From Heliopora coerulea (taxonomy: Eukaryota; Cnidaria; Anthozoa; Scleralcyonacea; Helioporidae), in the NCBI GenBank assembly GCA_030142905.1, contig JASJOG010000472.1:89708-153707 (forward strand): 64,000 bases of DNA, in the 5' to 3' direction. The first letter of the stretch is position 1, and each line of letters begins with the position of its first letter. The position numbers and the translations under genes are program-made. A model generated the notes under the pieces. That model was given only the letters and a program-made list of their open reading frames with translations. It made no database searches and had not been told where the DNA came from. Of the stretch, positions 47,026 through 57,845 are shown one piece after another.

Positions 47026-49280
47026 AAGGTTGATCATCGAAATGGAATTGATAGAGATGTCCCATACATACATGAGACCAAGCAGTTCCAGAATAATGGT
47101 GATAAAACCGCACAACAAACACAGAATTATCATTAGATGGACTAAGAAGAGCGGTGATATTAGAAGAATTGAAATTCCAGCAATGATAAGATCTCGTACG
47201 GTCTCGTCCAAAACTTGAGCATATTGTTCAAAATAAATAAACGGTAGCGCGACTGCAACCGCATCGAGATCGGAGTAAAGAGATAGATCTTCAAGTAGGC
47301 TGGTCATCATCTTCCTCTGAAAATTCGACCGGGGGTTATTTTTAGAAAAGACCAGGATCCTTGAAGCTGCTATGTGAGTCCTATTTTCAGAAAATTTAAC
47401 TTCTTGAGCAAATGTTCTGTAATGCGGTAATGACAGAAAATACTGGAGTTCTTCATAAAAGCTATCGATACTGTTTATCTGAAAGTTGTTGACGTTTGCG
47501 CACCTTAGAAATTCTGACAACCAAGATAAGGTCTTTGTGTAAAATACTCATTGGATGTCGCGATAGATTGGAGATCTAAATATTTCTGCTGAATTTCACT
47601 GCTACTATAGTCTACATTTCCTGGAATAACCAGATTCACCTCTATATCCAAGTGAAAATGTTGTTCATAAACGTCAAGAAAACTTCTTTAGTAAAAGTCT
47701 TCACTAGTTAGTAAATGTCGACTGAAACTTTCATCCACATGAAGAGCACCATATACTCCACCGGCCAAGAGCGCCAAGGATAGAGAAAAAACCACAGTTT
47801 TCCCTGGAATAGTTGTCAAAATTGTACACCAGCCTTTCATCACGTTATCTAAAGCATTTCTTCGAATCCTTGTGCAAAAATTTATCTTGGACGAAAGATT
47901 ACTAATAAAACAAGGAAGGAAATCCCGACGCTTTGAATTTATTCTCTTGATGTCAAACCAAATACAGGCCACAAAGAACGTTACCAGCATGAGGAACGCA
48001 AACGTAATGGCTAAAGCAGCATAAGCGCAAAAGAATCGAACTGCGGGGAAGACTGAACGACAGCTAACTGGAAATGCTACCAGATCTGTTAAGGTTGTCA
48101 TGGTAATGGTTGGACTACTTCTCGCCATAGAACCACTCAAAATATGAACAGCAGGAATGTTATCACGAATAATTTCATTTAGGTTGTGAAGGATGATAAA
48201 CACATCATCAACACCGATGATAACGACCAAAAACGGTAGTACACCGACCATGTTAATAAATGAAATTCCAATGTACATTAACAAACCAAAGGCACTTGTT
48301 ACCCCTAAATAGATAGCTAGCAGAGCACAAAAACCCAACAAATGGTGACCGTAGAGAGGATCTGCACATCTTCCATTAACAATTGAGCTGGATAAACCCA
48401 TAATTGTAAACGTCACGGCAAAAGTCTTATATCAGACCCAGTACTTTCCGATACAGAATCATCTGGACTTCTCTCAGCAGAATACACAATATTTGCTCAG
48501 GTAGTGTTTTTGGAGAATTCCGACATTATCTCAATGAATTTACTCTCCCAATTCAATACGTTACCTCTTTCTTTCTGGTTGGATGGTTTTGTCATAACGT
48601 AAACCATCAGTAACGCATTCGTTGTATGCAATGAACTGTTTGAAGCTCTTTTTCCGAAGATTAAGTTAAAATTGTCTTTTAATCGCCTACCATTTGACAT
48701 AATAAAAGAATTGTTGCGAAACACAGCTTCAATTCGGCCAGAAATGTTGTAAAGTCTAGATTTACTGTATTCGAAGAGTTCTAACAGATTTGTGAACACA
48801 CATTTACCCATCGATTTTGGGCGATAGAAATATTTTTCATAACCTTTGATTTGGACAATCCTTACGTTTACATCAATCATTTCTGCTAAGCACTCCTGTG
48901 AGAGAACAATTTTATTTTCTTTTGGTAAGATGATGACTTCCTCTTGTCTGACTTCTAGATGAAAACCGAATGTTTTTGCTTTGTTTATATTCCGTGATGC
49001 CTGACTGTTTTCAGGCAAAAACAAACATTTAACTTCCTTTTCAACACTGAGTTGAATAAGTCCAGATGTGAAGACAATTGCGAGAAAAATTGCCAAGAAA
49101 ATTACAAAGAGAGGACGCTTTGATATGAACGAAGCCCATTTTTCAAAAAGCCTTTCAAGAAAAATTAAAAAGATCTTACAGAACCAATTCCACTGCTGTT
49201 GGAGTGGAGCTAAACACGTTGGTGAAGACGTCTCAAGCTTGCTATGGTCAAGATTGTTATCGGCAGTTGACTTCATATTT
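46541..49280 (-). pseudogene. Patched/RND-type membrane part with sterol-sensing domain
   Basis: After an acceptor (AATTTTTCAG at 49281) it encodes a cytosolic start, TM1 (RPLFVIFLAIFLAIVFTSGL), and a large extracellular loop with N-glycosylation sites. Next is the sterol-sensing domain: MVGVLPFLVVIIGVDDVFII (GVDD, as in Patched), then RSSPTITMTTLTDLVAF. A second extracellular loop and the last TMs follow (FKTFFGIVVPGLLHGLVILL). RND proteins have 12 TMs with two such halves; the order here fits. Stops at 48497-48499 (TGA) and 47688-47690 (TAA), and frameshifts near 48420, 47540, 46925 and 46825, break it. It is continuous with the KS in one frame. Confidence 0.8.
46970..47032 (+). mobile_element. 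5'-truncated LINE/SINE 3'-tail insertion
   Basis: CAGTTTCAACTGTAAAGTGTTTTACCCTCGTTAAATAAAGTT(ATT)n is inserted inside the RND coding region between INLV and GFSV. It reads as a retroposon 3' end with polyadenylation signal and microsatellite tail on the plus strand. Confidence 0.65.
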
Positions 49281-51300
49281 CTGAAAAATTAGTAGTTAAA
49301 AGAATACGTTTAATTAACGAGGTCTAATACCAAGTTGTCTTTTTCACGAACTTTAATAATTTGGCAAAATTTCATATTATTGTAGAATGTGAAATTGCAG
49401 AATGTTGCATATATATTGGCAAAGGTAGTCACAAAGTAAAATGAAAAAAGAGTTTTAGAAAAGCACTCTGATTTAAGTTTTTTCCTAGCCGTTCAATTTC
49501 TCGTATTAGTCTTATCGCATCGGTGAAAGCTTAAACAACCAGAATGTAATTTTCAATTTCTGTAGTTTTTACAATCTATGGAAAACTATCCTTGTGTTCA
49601 ATATAGTCTCCAAATCTATATGATGTGATACGAGAGCAAGGCACAAGTGAACTATTATCTCAAAGGAATTGAGAGCGAATAATCTAATTGCTTTTGCTTA
49701 AGCCAATTTATTGGTTGCAGTATTGTAGTGTCTTCAATACTTCCATAAAGTTAAATGATTTTTACTTTGTTTGCTAAGACGCTCGTCCCGAGCATCTTCA
49801 GAGCATGGTTCGAAAGTTTACAAACACAAGACTTGAAGTCAAGGATGACGCGGCCTTACAAAGAGATATTTCTACCAAAACAAAAGAAATGAATAATTAG
49901 TTGTTCCAAGTGCAGTGGCGTAGCTATGGGGGAAGGAGGGGGAGCCGCCTCTCCACCGAAGCTCTAAAACGCTTTTAGTTGGAAAATTCTTCACTCTGTC
50001 GGAAAATTCGGCGCCCTGTTGGAAAATTCTGATTTGCGAAAGCGTCGGAATATCGAATTACAGAGAGAAAATAAAACGATTTTTAACTGAAAATTAATTC
50101 AGTACAATTCATAGGAATAATCTGTTAAATATATAACATATCTTTACTCTGTTACTCTACAATAATTGAGTGAATCTCGCGTTTTCTGGTTGAGACATGC
50201 CAGACGACAGAATAGCTCAACGGCATAGGTTTTACGATACTTATTAGCTCAAATTTGTCTCGGTTTTCTTTGTTATTCATAGAGTTTTATTTTCTTTACA
50301 ATCTTCAAGTGAAGGGAGGAATTTGATATTTACCCAAGGAAAAGCGGCGTTGATGAAACGAATAGAATAAAATTGAATTAGCTATTAGTAATTCATGGGT
50401 TATATCTGTATAAAAACCTAGGTTTTTATTTTGATACAAACCGTTAACTTCTAATGTGAAATTCAATTCTAGTTACCACAAATTTGTATCTAAAGCAAGC
50501 ACAACAAAAAAGTCAAATATCGAAAATCTCTCATTCTGTATAGACCAAATAATTACTTACAAATGAACGCAACTCTGAAACACGAATTCAATAAAAATTG
50601 AAAGTACAGTTGTAAAAACTTGAACTTACTCCAAATGATTCCCCACACACTTTCTTGTCAAGACTTTCGTCTACCGAATAACGCGGTTCTCTTTTCACGA
50701 CATTCACTATCATTTTTATCTCACTACATTGAACACTCCCACATTTGAAGGACTTAAAAATAAGTTTCAGATTCTTTGCTAAAATCATTTTGTGTTACAA
50801 AAATGCCTCCGTCGTTGTGTAGATCCGCCATAAGATGCAGCCTGTTTACAATCTTCAAGGATCATTTCATGAAAGTAAATAGCTGTCGTCTCGCATTTGA
50901 ATGACACTATACGTTATCTCAGGCATGCCAAATGCACAGAAAGGAAAATGCCGTTAAGAATGTCCCCTACCAGCCTACCCCTTTTCAAAATATTTAATTC
51001 ATCGATCTTTTCCCATGAAGACCTAATATTAATCGTTATTCGTCTATAAACCTCTCGAAATTTGAACAAAATTAGTTTATGACCTCGAACGTCGGCTCCT
51101 AGCCAGATGCATCCCTCGGGGCTTAAGGCCCTCGGGATGAATCAGGGTAAGAGCCTCCGTCCTCGGTAATCAACTCTTACCTAGTTCATATGAATTTAGA
51201 ACTGTTTTAATGAAGACAAATTTTCGTTGATTCCTTAGTGCATAGAGGATTTCATGTAGTTAACATGTGTGGTCGTGTGTGATCGTATCGTGTGATTTAT

Positions 51301-51301
<1 letters not shown>
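49281..51301. other. Upstream of RND-PKS, no clear exon
   Basis: A 5' exon must exist, because the large exon begins at an acceptor. The best candidate (50630-50713, -) has a donor but its phase does not lead into the ATG at 49276. 49914-50040 is a decayed CAGTGGCGTAGCTATGGGGG element terminus. Confidence 0.4.

Positions 51302-51378
<77 letters not shown>
51302..51378. repeat. (TA)n microsatellite
   Basis: A TA repeat with a palindromic break (ATACCATAAATAT). Confidence 0.95.
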
Positions 51379-51380
<2 letters not shown>

Positions 51381-51389
51381 CGAGAACCA

Positions 51390-54350
51390 ACAACAGCATA
51401 AAAGTTACTCTTCCAAGAATTTGTTTAATCAACGTACGTTATCTCTTGTTCAAGATCGATGAGCTCACCGCTTTACTACAGATGCACTCGGTGAACTAAG
51501 TTGCTATAACAGAAACTAGGGTTCGAGGAGATATTGATAACGAACTGGTCTCAATTTTTGAGTATAATATGTTTCTCAATGACCACTCATTCTGCCGGGT
51601 GGGAACGTATGTCTCTCAAATCTCTCATAAGATATCCCCGCTAAAGAATTTATCCTAAAACTAAAATGGACTTTGAAAACTCAAGATTTGAGTGCTTATG
51701 GCTTTGGTTGCGGCCTACTCGTCTTCCCAGACCGCTGTCGAGTGTTACAATTTGTGTCTTATATCATCCACACGGACAACATGTACAAGAACACCGAGAT
51801 CTAAACGAATATTAAGTAGCTACCACTGACACATCATTACGTAACCAGCATCCTGACTATGGTCTCGTTTTTCTGGGTGACTTTAATAACTTCAATATAT
51901 CTAACTTGGCTTCTATTCATAATTTAAATCAAGTTGTTGAAGCACCAACTAGAAGATCATCTATATTGGATCTAATAGTGATCAACCTGCAGAATTTCTA
52001 CCAAAGTACCCGAATCGGTAAGTCTGAATCGGTCAGCCATCCCACTGGGGACGACTGACCACAATATTGTTATATGGGTGCCTAGTTCGGAGCACGTTAA
52101 TAGACGGAATGCAAAGCCTGTCGAACGATCGGTGCGTAGCTACCCCCGGTCTGCTGTTAACGTATTTGGGAGATGGGCTGCTTTGTATGATTGGTTCAGT
52201 GAGCTTGGTGCAAGACCCACAGTTGATGATCTTACTTCGTCTTTCATATCACACTCGACTGATTCTATCAACCGTATAGTCCCTCTAAAGACCATAAAGT
52301 GCCATCAATCGGACAAGCCTTGGATAACCCCAACTATCAAGTTGCTTATCAAGGATCGACAAAAAGTCTTTCATAATAGAAATATACCCTTGTTCCAATC
52401 ATTAAAATACAAGGTTCAAGCAGAAATAACAGAAAGGAAAAGGACATTCTATAGAAACAAAACTGAACATCTTAAAAGGACGACTATCGTAAATGATGGA
52501 ATATTGTTATTAAAATCTCTGGTAGATCTCCGAAAACCAACCAAATTTCCCTGGAAAGCGATGGAATGATCTTGAGTAACTCGGAGTTAACCAATGTTTC
52601 AAATGAATACTATGTATCGGTAAATGCGGACATCCCACCCCTTAACGTGTCTCTTTTACCAGCTTTCCTAACGTCAAGCCATCCTGTACTAACTATACAG
52701 CCCTTTGAAGTTTGCAAGAAACTACTCGCGGTTCAGCCCTTTAAAGCTTATGGACCCGACAACTTTCCAGACCGTAATTTGAAAGAGTTTGCCTTTGAGT
52801 TGGCTGAACCAGAAACCACTATTTTAAATGCATCCCTCCTGTCTGGAGTGGTTCCAACAATCTGAAAAGGATCTAACGTCACAAAAGTCCCAAAAATGCA
52901 ACGATCTATAGATAAGGGTGACACCAGACCAATATCACTAACACCTTGTCTGTCTAAAGTACTGGAAGACTTTGTAGTGACATGGCTGATTGATGACGTG
53001 AAGAATAAGATTGATCCCCGCCAATTCGGATGTCTAAAAGGTACATCTATGACCTATTGTATTTTAGACATGATCCATACCTGGCTTTCCTATTTGGATG
53101 CTCCAGATAAGCACCTACGCATCTTTTTTAGACTTTTCAAAAGCATTTGATCGTATTGGTCATAACATTCTTATCGGAAAACTGATAGGTATGGGTGTTA
53201 GACGTTCTTTGATACCTTGGGTTATCAGTTTTCTGTATAACCGACGACAACATTTCAAGCTTGGTGAATCAGTCTCTGAGTGGCTCCCTGTCAATGCAGG
53301 TGTTCCCCAGGGAACAAAGTTTGAAGCAATTCTATTTCTTATAATGGTTAGTGATTTGAGAGTAGCAGAGCCTGATACAAGAATGTGGAAGTATGTAGAC
53401 GATGTGTCGTCTTCAGAAAATCTGCAGAAGGAAAGCATCTAGAACACCCAAGCTACACACGATGTGAGAAACCTATAGGTTTCAGACAACTGGATGCGCC
53501 TTAATGCTAAGAAGTGCAAAGAACCCTGGATATGTTACTTTAAGGAGATCCCCGAATTACCACCGTTGATAATTCATGGTCGAGCATTGGAAAAAGAACT
53601 CTTCTCATAAGGTCCTTGGGTTGATTATTCAGAAAAGCTTAAAATGGAGTGGACATATAAATTCAATTATACCAAAGGCATCGAAGCGCCTACACATTCT
53701 CCGTGTTCTACGCTGAAGTGGTGTTCCTATTGTTGACCTTATTACTATCTATTTATCGTTAATACGTTCAGTTAAATACTGCTGAATACTCAGAATACAG
53801 TTGTATAGTCTGGCACAACGCTTTGCCCTGTTATCTGTCAGATGAGGTCGAGAACATTCAAAAAAGATTTCTACGTATTATCTATCCTGAAAAATCGTAT
53901 AATGAGGCCCTGCTGTTGACTGGACTCCCGTAATTAGATATTAGACGTAAATATCTTTGTATAAAAACCTTATCAACGATAGCTAAAGGTGGTCAGCTCT
54001 TACAGCGTTTGACTCAGAGTAGGACATTTGCACACATAGCTATTTCATTAGAAATTCGAACAATTGGACAATGTATAAATGCAGGACTGAACGCTTTAAG
54101 AAAAGTTTCTTTCCAAGCACAATTATAGCCACCAATAAGAAGATGTAGATTATGAACTTCTCTTAATACGAAAGTATTTTTAATAGACCACTTTTATGTG
54201 ATAATTCTTTAAATAATTGTGTAATTTGCTTTTAAAGCTTGTAACCCAGTCCCTTTGCTAATGCTTCTTCTTTCATGTAAACTTTAATAGTTCTTTTTAA
54301 ACAAATTGTAATTCATTGTTAATGCGAGAATGTGTTAATAAAACACTACA
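51390..54350 (+). pseudogene. Decayed CR1/L2-like LINE
   Basis: Fragments in all frames: endonuclease region (about 51400-52080, GFGCGLLVF; HDYGLVFLGDFNN-like at about 51850), then KPWITPTIKLLIKDRQ, AYGPDNFP, TRPISLTPCLSKVLEDFV, RQFGCLKGTSMTYCILD, FLDFSKAFDRIGHNILI, NAGVPQGTKF and KYVDDVSSSE. It ends with AATAAAACACTACATTACAATC repeats. Many stops and frameshifts; old copy. Confidence 0.85.
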
Positions 54351-54362
54351 TTACAATCTATT

Positions 54363-54560
54363 ACAATCAATCTATCTGTCTGTTTTTCTGTCGATCTATT
54401 TGTCTGCCTGTTGATCTATCTATCTATCTTTGTCTTTCTGTTTGTTTTTTCCGTGTCTGCTTGTCCGTGTCCGTCTGTTAATCTTTTTATCTGTCTGTCT
54501 ATCAATCTGTCTTTCTGCGTTTGTCAGTCATTTTGCCTGTCTCTCTGTCGATCTACCAAT
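54363..54560. repeat. (TCTG)n/(TCTA)n microsatellite
   Basis: A degenerate tetranucleotide repeat at the 3' end of the LINE; probably its expanded tail. Confidence 0.85.
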
Positions 54561-55016
54561 GCCTTAGAAATCAATAATGTTTCATCTGAGAAGTCAAAAT
54601 TTAACTTATCATTCTTGATAAGCTACGGTTATTTCTAAAGAGCCTTTTTAGTAAAGTCACCTTTTCTTGAGACATGCATTCAACCTTTAATGTGGAAGAA
54701 ATTGGGCTTTAAAGCTTAAAATTAAAGAAAAACCTTTTGGGAACATTTACAAGACCTCATGAGAACCAATCTAGTCTGCCTGGAAGCTTGGAATGCCTCT
54801 CAAAATATTTGGAAATTGGTATATGGATGCCGATTTAAACATATGAGAAGTTAAATGTTAGTTGAAATTATGGCTCACATTTCCCCTCAAGTGATATACA
54901 CTTAACGCCATCTTTCAAAAAGGAAAAACAATTACGGTTATTTTTTATATACGTTACACTTTATGTAAAATTTAAGAATGAAATGATGCCAGGTATTGAG
55001 CACAAGGTAGATTAAC
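54561..55016. other. Intergenic, no gene seen
   Basis: No coding features. Confidence 0.5.
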
Positions 55017-55135
55017 GATCTTCAAGCTCTATACTCAGAAAATGATTTCTGAGCCCCAGAGGGGGATCGAACCCGCAACCTTCCGATAACCGGTAAGACG
55101 CTCTAACCATTGAGCTACCAAGACTCAGATGGTGA
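55017..55135 (-). mobile_element. tRNA-derived SINE (minus copy)
   Basis: On the minus strand: box A TAGCTCAATGG, box B GGTTCGATCCC, then GGGGCTCAGAAATCATTTTC and a tail to GATCTTCAAGC. The anticodon arm is not a normal stem, so it is a SINE and not a tRNA gene. Confidence 0.7.
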
Positions 55136-55204
55136 GCTAGGATGCAAGTTCGATATATATGTGCGACCTAGGCGGAAGCCACTATATAGTAATAATGATT
55201 GATG

Positions 55205-55290
55205 CAGGTTGCGGGTTCGATCCCCGTCTGGGCCTCAGAAATCATTTTCCTAGTATCGAGCTTGAAGATCGTTCATCTATCTTAATATAT
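55205..55290 (+). mobile_element. tRNA-derived SINE (plus copy, 3' half)
   Basis: GTTGCGGGTTCGATCCCCGTCTGGGCCTCAGAAATC, with box B and the same tail, is the inverted counterpart of 55017-55082. It lacks box A, so it is a 5'-truncated copy facing the first. Confidence 0.7.
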
Positions 55291-55299
55291 CCAAGCTCT

Positions 55300-57484
55300 C
55301 ATGTTTCTCAAACATTTAACTGCAATAACTTCTTAAATTATACAATATTACAATTTTTCGTTTGTTGATTTAGATTTGTTTCGGTTATTAGGCTATCACA
55401 TGAAAAAGTAAAATCTCAACTAAAAACGTCAATGGTGGACTCCCGCTAAGATTTGTCCTCGTGCCATATGACAAGCCAATCAAAGACTTCAATTGGAACA
55501 AATGCAAAGATAACGATAACGACAAAAGTTTAAAATACGTATTATATCTTAATTCAGTCAGACAAAGTCGTTAACTAATACATAGGAATATATATTTTAA
55601 TATCGCCAAGTAATGAATAGCTTTAATTGGAATCAAAGAACCCGTTATTAATCGTACTCGATTCCTTCAAGTGAACTGCTTTTTTAATGTCAACCAGGTG
55701 TAAAATAATCACCATTTTATCGCAGTGTTCTTTAGTATTTAGTATTAGTATTTTTTATGACGTACCTGTTTCTGGAATTTAACATCAGAAGCAGCTTCTA
55801 TGTTAGTCATTTTCTACAACGAATTACAAAACAAACACTCCTACGAAACAACATAATTATGTGGATTACACCTGACAACTTAAGTAGGGGGTAAGATATC
55901 CTTCTGCTGCACCTTGCTCCCAGTAACTACCCATATGTTCTCTCAATCATTTTCCTACGAATGTACGGTGCTAAAGCCTAAAACAAATGTCGAAGTATGT
56001 CTCTTGAGTCTTTTTTACACTTCTTACACAAACTTGCGAGTTGTAAAGTCATTAATTTAAGTGAGCCAATCAAAGAATCAAGATTAAAACTAGAAATACG
56101 TGCATGCAACAACCCCTTGCCCACCCTTCCAATATATCTCTCGAGAATCCAATTAACAATGATAATTTTTCAAAATTCTCAAAAAGACAAATCCTCCTGA
56201 CTATAACTGGAAGAGGACATGCAATAAAAAAAATCCACAAAGAATTTGGCCGCAAATAAAAAACAATCCAAACTGGAAATTATTTTATGTTTAAACTGCT
56301 TATAGTCAAATTTACGTTTAAAATTTCAATTCTGCTTTATTAAAACAAAAAGTTCGGTGAGAATAACGTTCAACGGGTTAACAAATGGTAAGATGTCCAT
56401 CCTTACAATTAAGTTATTAAACAACGAATGATAGGATCAATACCCTGAATTATTTGCGGGATTATGGTAATTCGTGTCATTTTCCAATTAGACTTCTCGC
56501 TTATTTTGCCTTAAAGAACAATTGTTTTATTAGATGACCAGACTTTTTATCTTAAAAGTGCAGCATTCTCATAGATTATCAAACGGATACCAGCATTACG
56601 GACAGCTCATGATTGTATATTTTTCTGACATTTTTTTGACTTAAAAAATTGATAAATTATACGTTACCTCAAAGTTGGTTACAAAATGTCTTTAAGATCT
56701 GCTATGATAAGGATTTATGCTAAGTATTCATCCGGAAGTACAAGACTTTGGTGACTAAGATGAAAAGAATTACGAAATCGACGAAGTAAACAAAGAAAAC
56801 ATGAATGAATTCTGCAGTTTTATCGCTGACCAAATATCTGAAAATGCAAAACATAAAACAAAAAAAGACAAACAAACCTTGTGGAAGTTTTGTCGAAAGA
56901 AGAACGAGAAGAGGGAAGTAAAAGACGTATATTTTCCAAGGCAAAACATGAATAAAAATGAAAAATGGCGTATAAACCTGCAACTCTTGCGTATTTTCAA
57001 CCAAGCATTCAGTGGCTCCTCAACACAAAGGGTTCAACGGTAAATTTACACGCAGACGACTTTAAGCTTTCTTGAGAGGTTTTAAAATCTTGATGAAACC
57101 ATTACCGATCAAATACGGTAAAGGTCATCATGCACAAATCACTCTTGAAGTGCGAAAGATTAAAGCGGACAACTATTCTGCCGAAGGATAATTTGGTGAC
57201 CAAAAACAAGTAGCTTTGCAGCGAGTTACCTGGTGGCTGTTTACCTTGCATTTTTGTTTCGAGCCAAAAATACATCCTAACATCTTCAATGCGGTAACAT
57301 TTCATAGCGAAAAAAATCCTGATTGAGGCAATGAAATCTTTGTGTGGAAAGCGGAGAAAGCATCCAAAGACTGTCATGGCCTGGACAACACTTCTGGATG
57401 ACGAGTGTTCTATCTCACAATTGACCATGAACAATTGACCATGAACGCTGTCCGGCTAAATCCTGCAAAATGTTCAAAAATAAT
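55300..57484. other. Intergenic, no supported gene
   Basis: An ORF at 56801-57043 (+, 80 codons, Lys/Asn-rich) and others on the minus strand have no family match. A short direct repeat (CAATTGACCATGAA) lies at about 57418-57446. Confidence 0.45.
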
Positions 57485-57698
57485 TGTGGGGAACGCAATG
57501 AGAAACCCACAATTTCACAATAATCACTAGTTTATAATATTTATTCTCGATCACAAGGAAAGACAATCGTCACAATATCACAACCCACAGAGCACATGCA
57601 CAACTCACAGTGTCAAATTATATTACAGATCACATTACCTACCTATATACTTTCGCTTTAAGCTTATTGGCTCTAACAAAATGCCGTTAAACCTAACA
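57485..57698 (-). repeat. BEL 3' LTR
   Basis: TGTTAGGTTTAACGGC ... on the minus strand, ending CCCCACA. It differs from the other LTR in GGGG/GAGG, CAATT/CACTT and CAGAGC/CAGGGC. Confidence 0.95.
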
Positions 57699-57845
57699 GT
57701 TTCAAACACACTCCCCCATGAGTCTCCCTAATGGAGGCTCATGCAATTAAAGGAAACTACTTCTCACTAACAAAACTAAGAAACTAAATAATGCTAAGTT
57801 AAGGTGTTCAATTGGCATAGATGAAACAATTAGATAGTGTACAGT

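Larger units (their letters stand above)
29427..49280 (-). pseudogene. RND (Patched-like)-polyketide synthase fusion, decayed
   Basis: Seven exons are recognisable: 49280-43360, 42791-40224, 39584-39306, 39218-38854, 33637-33317, 31605-31470 and 29545-29427. Splice phases match at the junctions after exons 1-4 and 6; the exon 5-6 join is in phase but the start of the thioesterase seems to be missing, so an exon may be lost or unseen. Order: Patched-like RND with sterol-sensing domain, KS, AT, DH, ER-like, KR, ACP, TE, as in animal FAS-like polyketide synthases plus the N-terminal membrane part. Lesions: stops at 48497, 47688, 44142, 42113, 41099 and 39400; frameshifts near 48420, 47540, 46925, 46825, 44590, 43945, 42680 and 40310; a LINE-tail insertion at about 46970-47030. 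The TE ends in SINE sequence. It cannot make the full protein; a functional paralogue elsewhere is likely. Confidence 0.8.

Noticed and set aside
39400..48499. Stop-codon reassignment or A-to-I RNA editing rescuing the PKS stops
   Set aside because: At least two stops replace Trp (TGG to TGA), which editing could revert, but TAG and TAA stops and at least eight frameshifts in the same gene cannot be rescued this way.
50630..50713. First exon of the RND-PKS gene (28 codons with a donor site)
   Set aside because: Its exit phase does not lead into the ATG frame of the exon at 49280; no other evidence links them.
56801..57043. 80-codon Lys-rich ORF
   Set aside because: No motif, signal peptide or splice context; composition matches AT-rich background.
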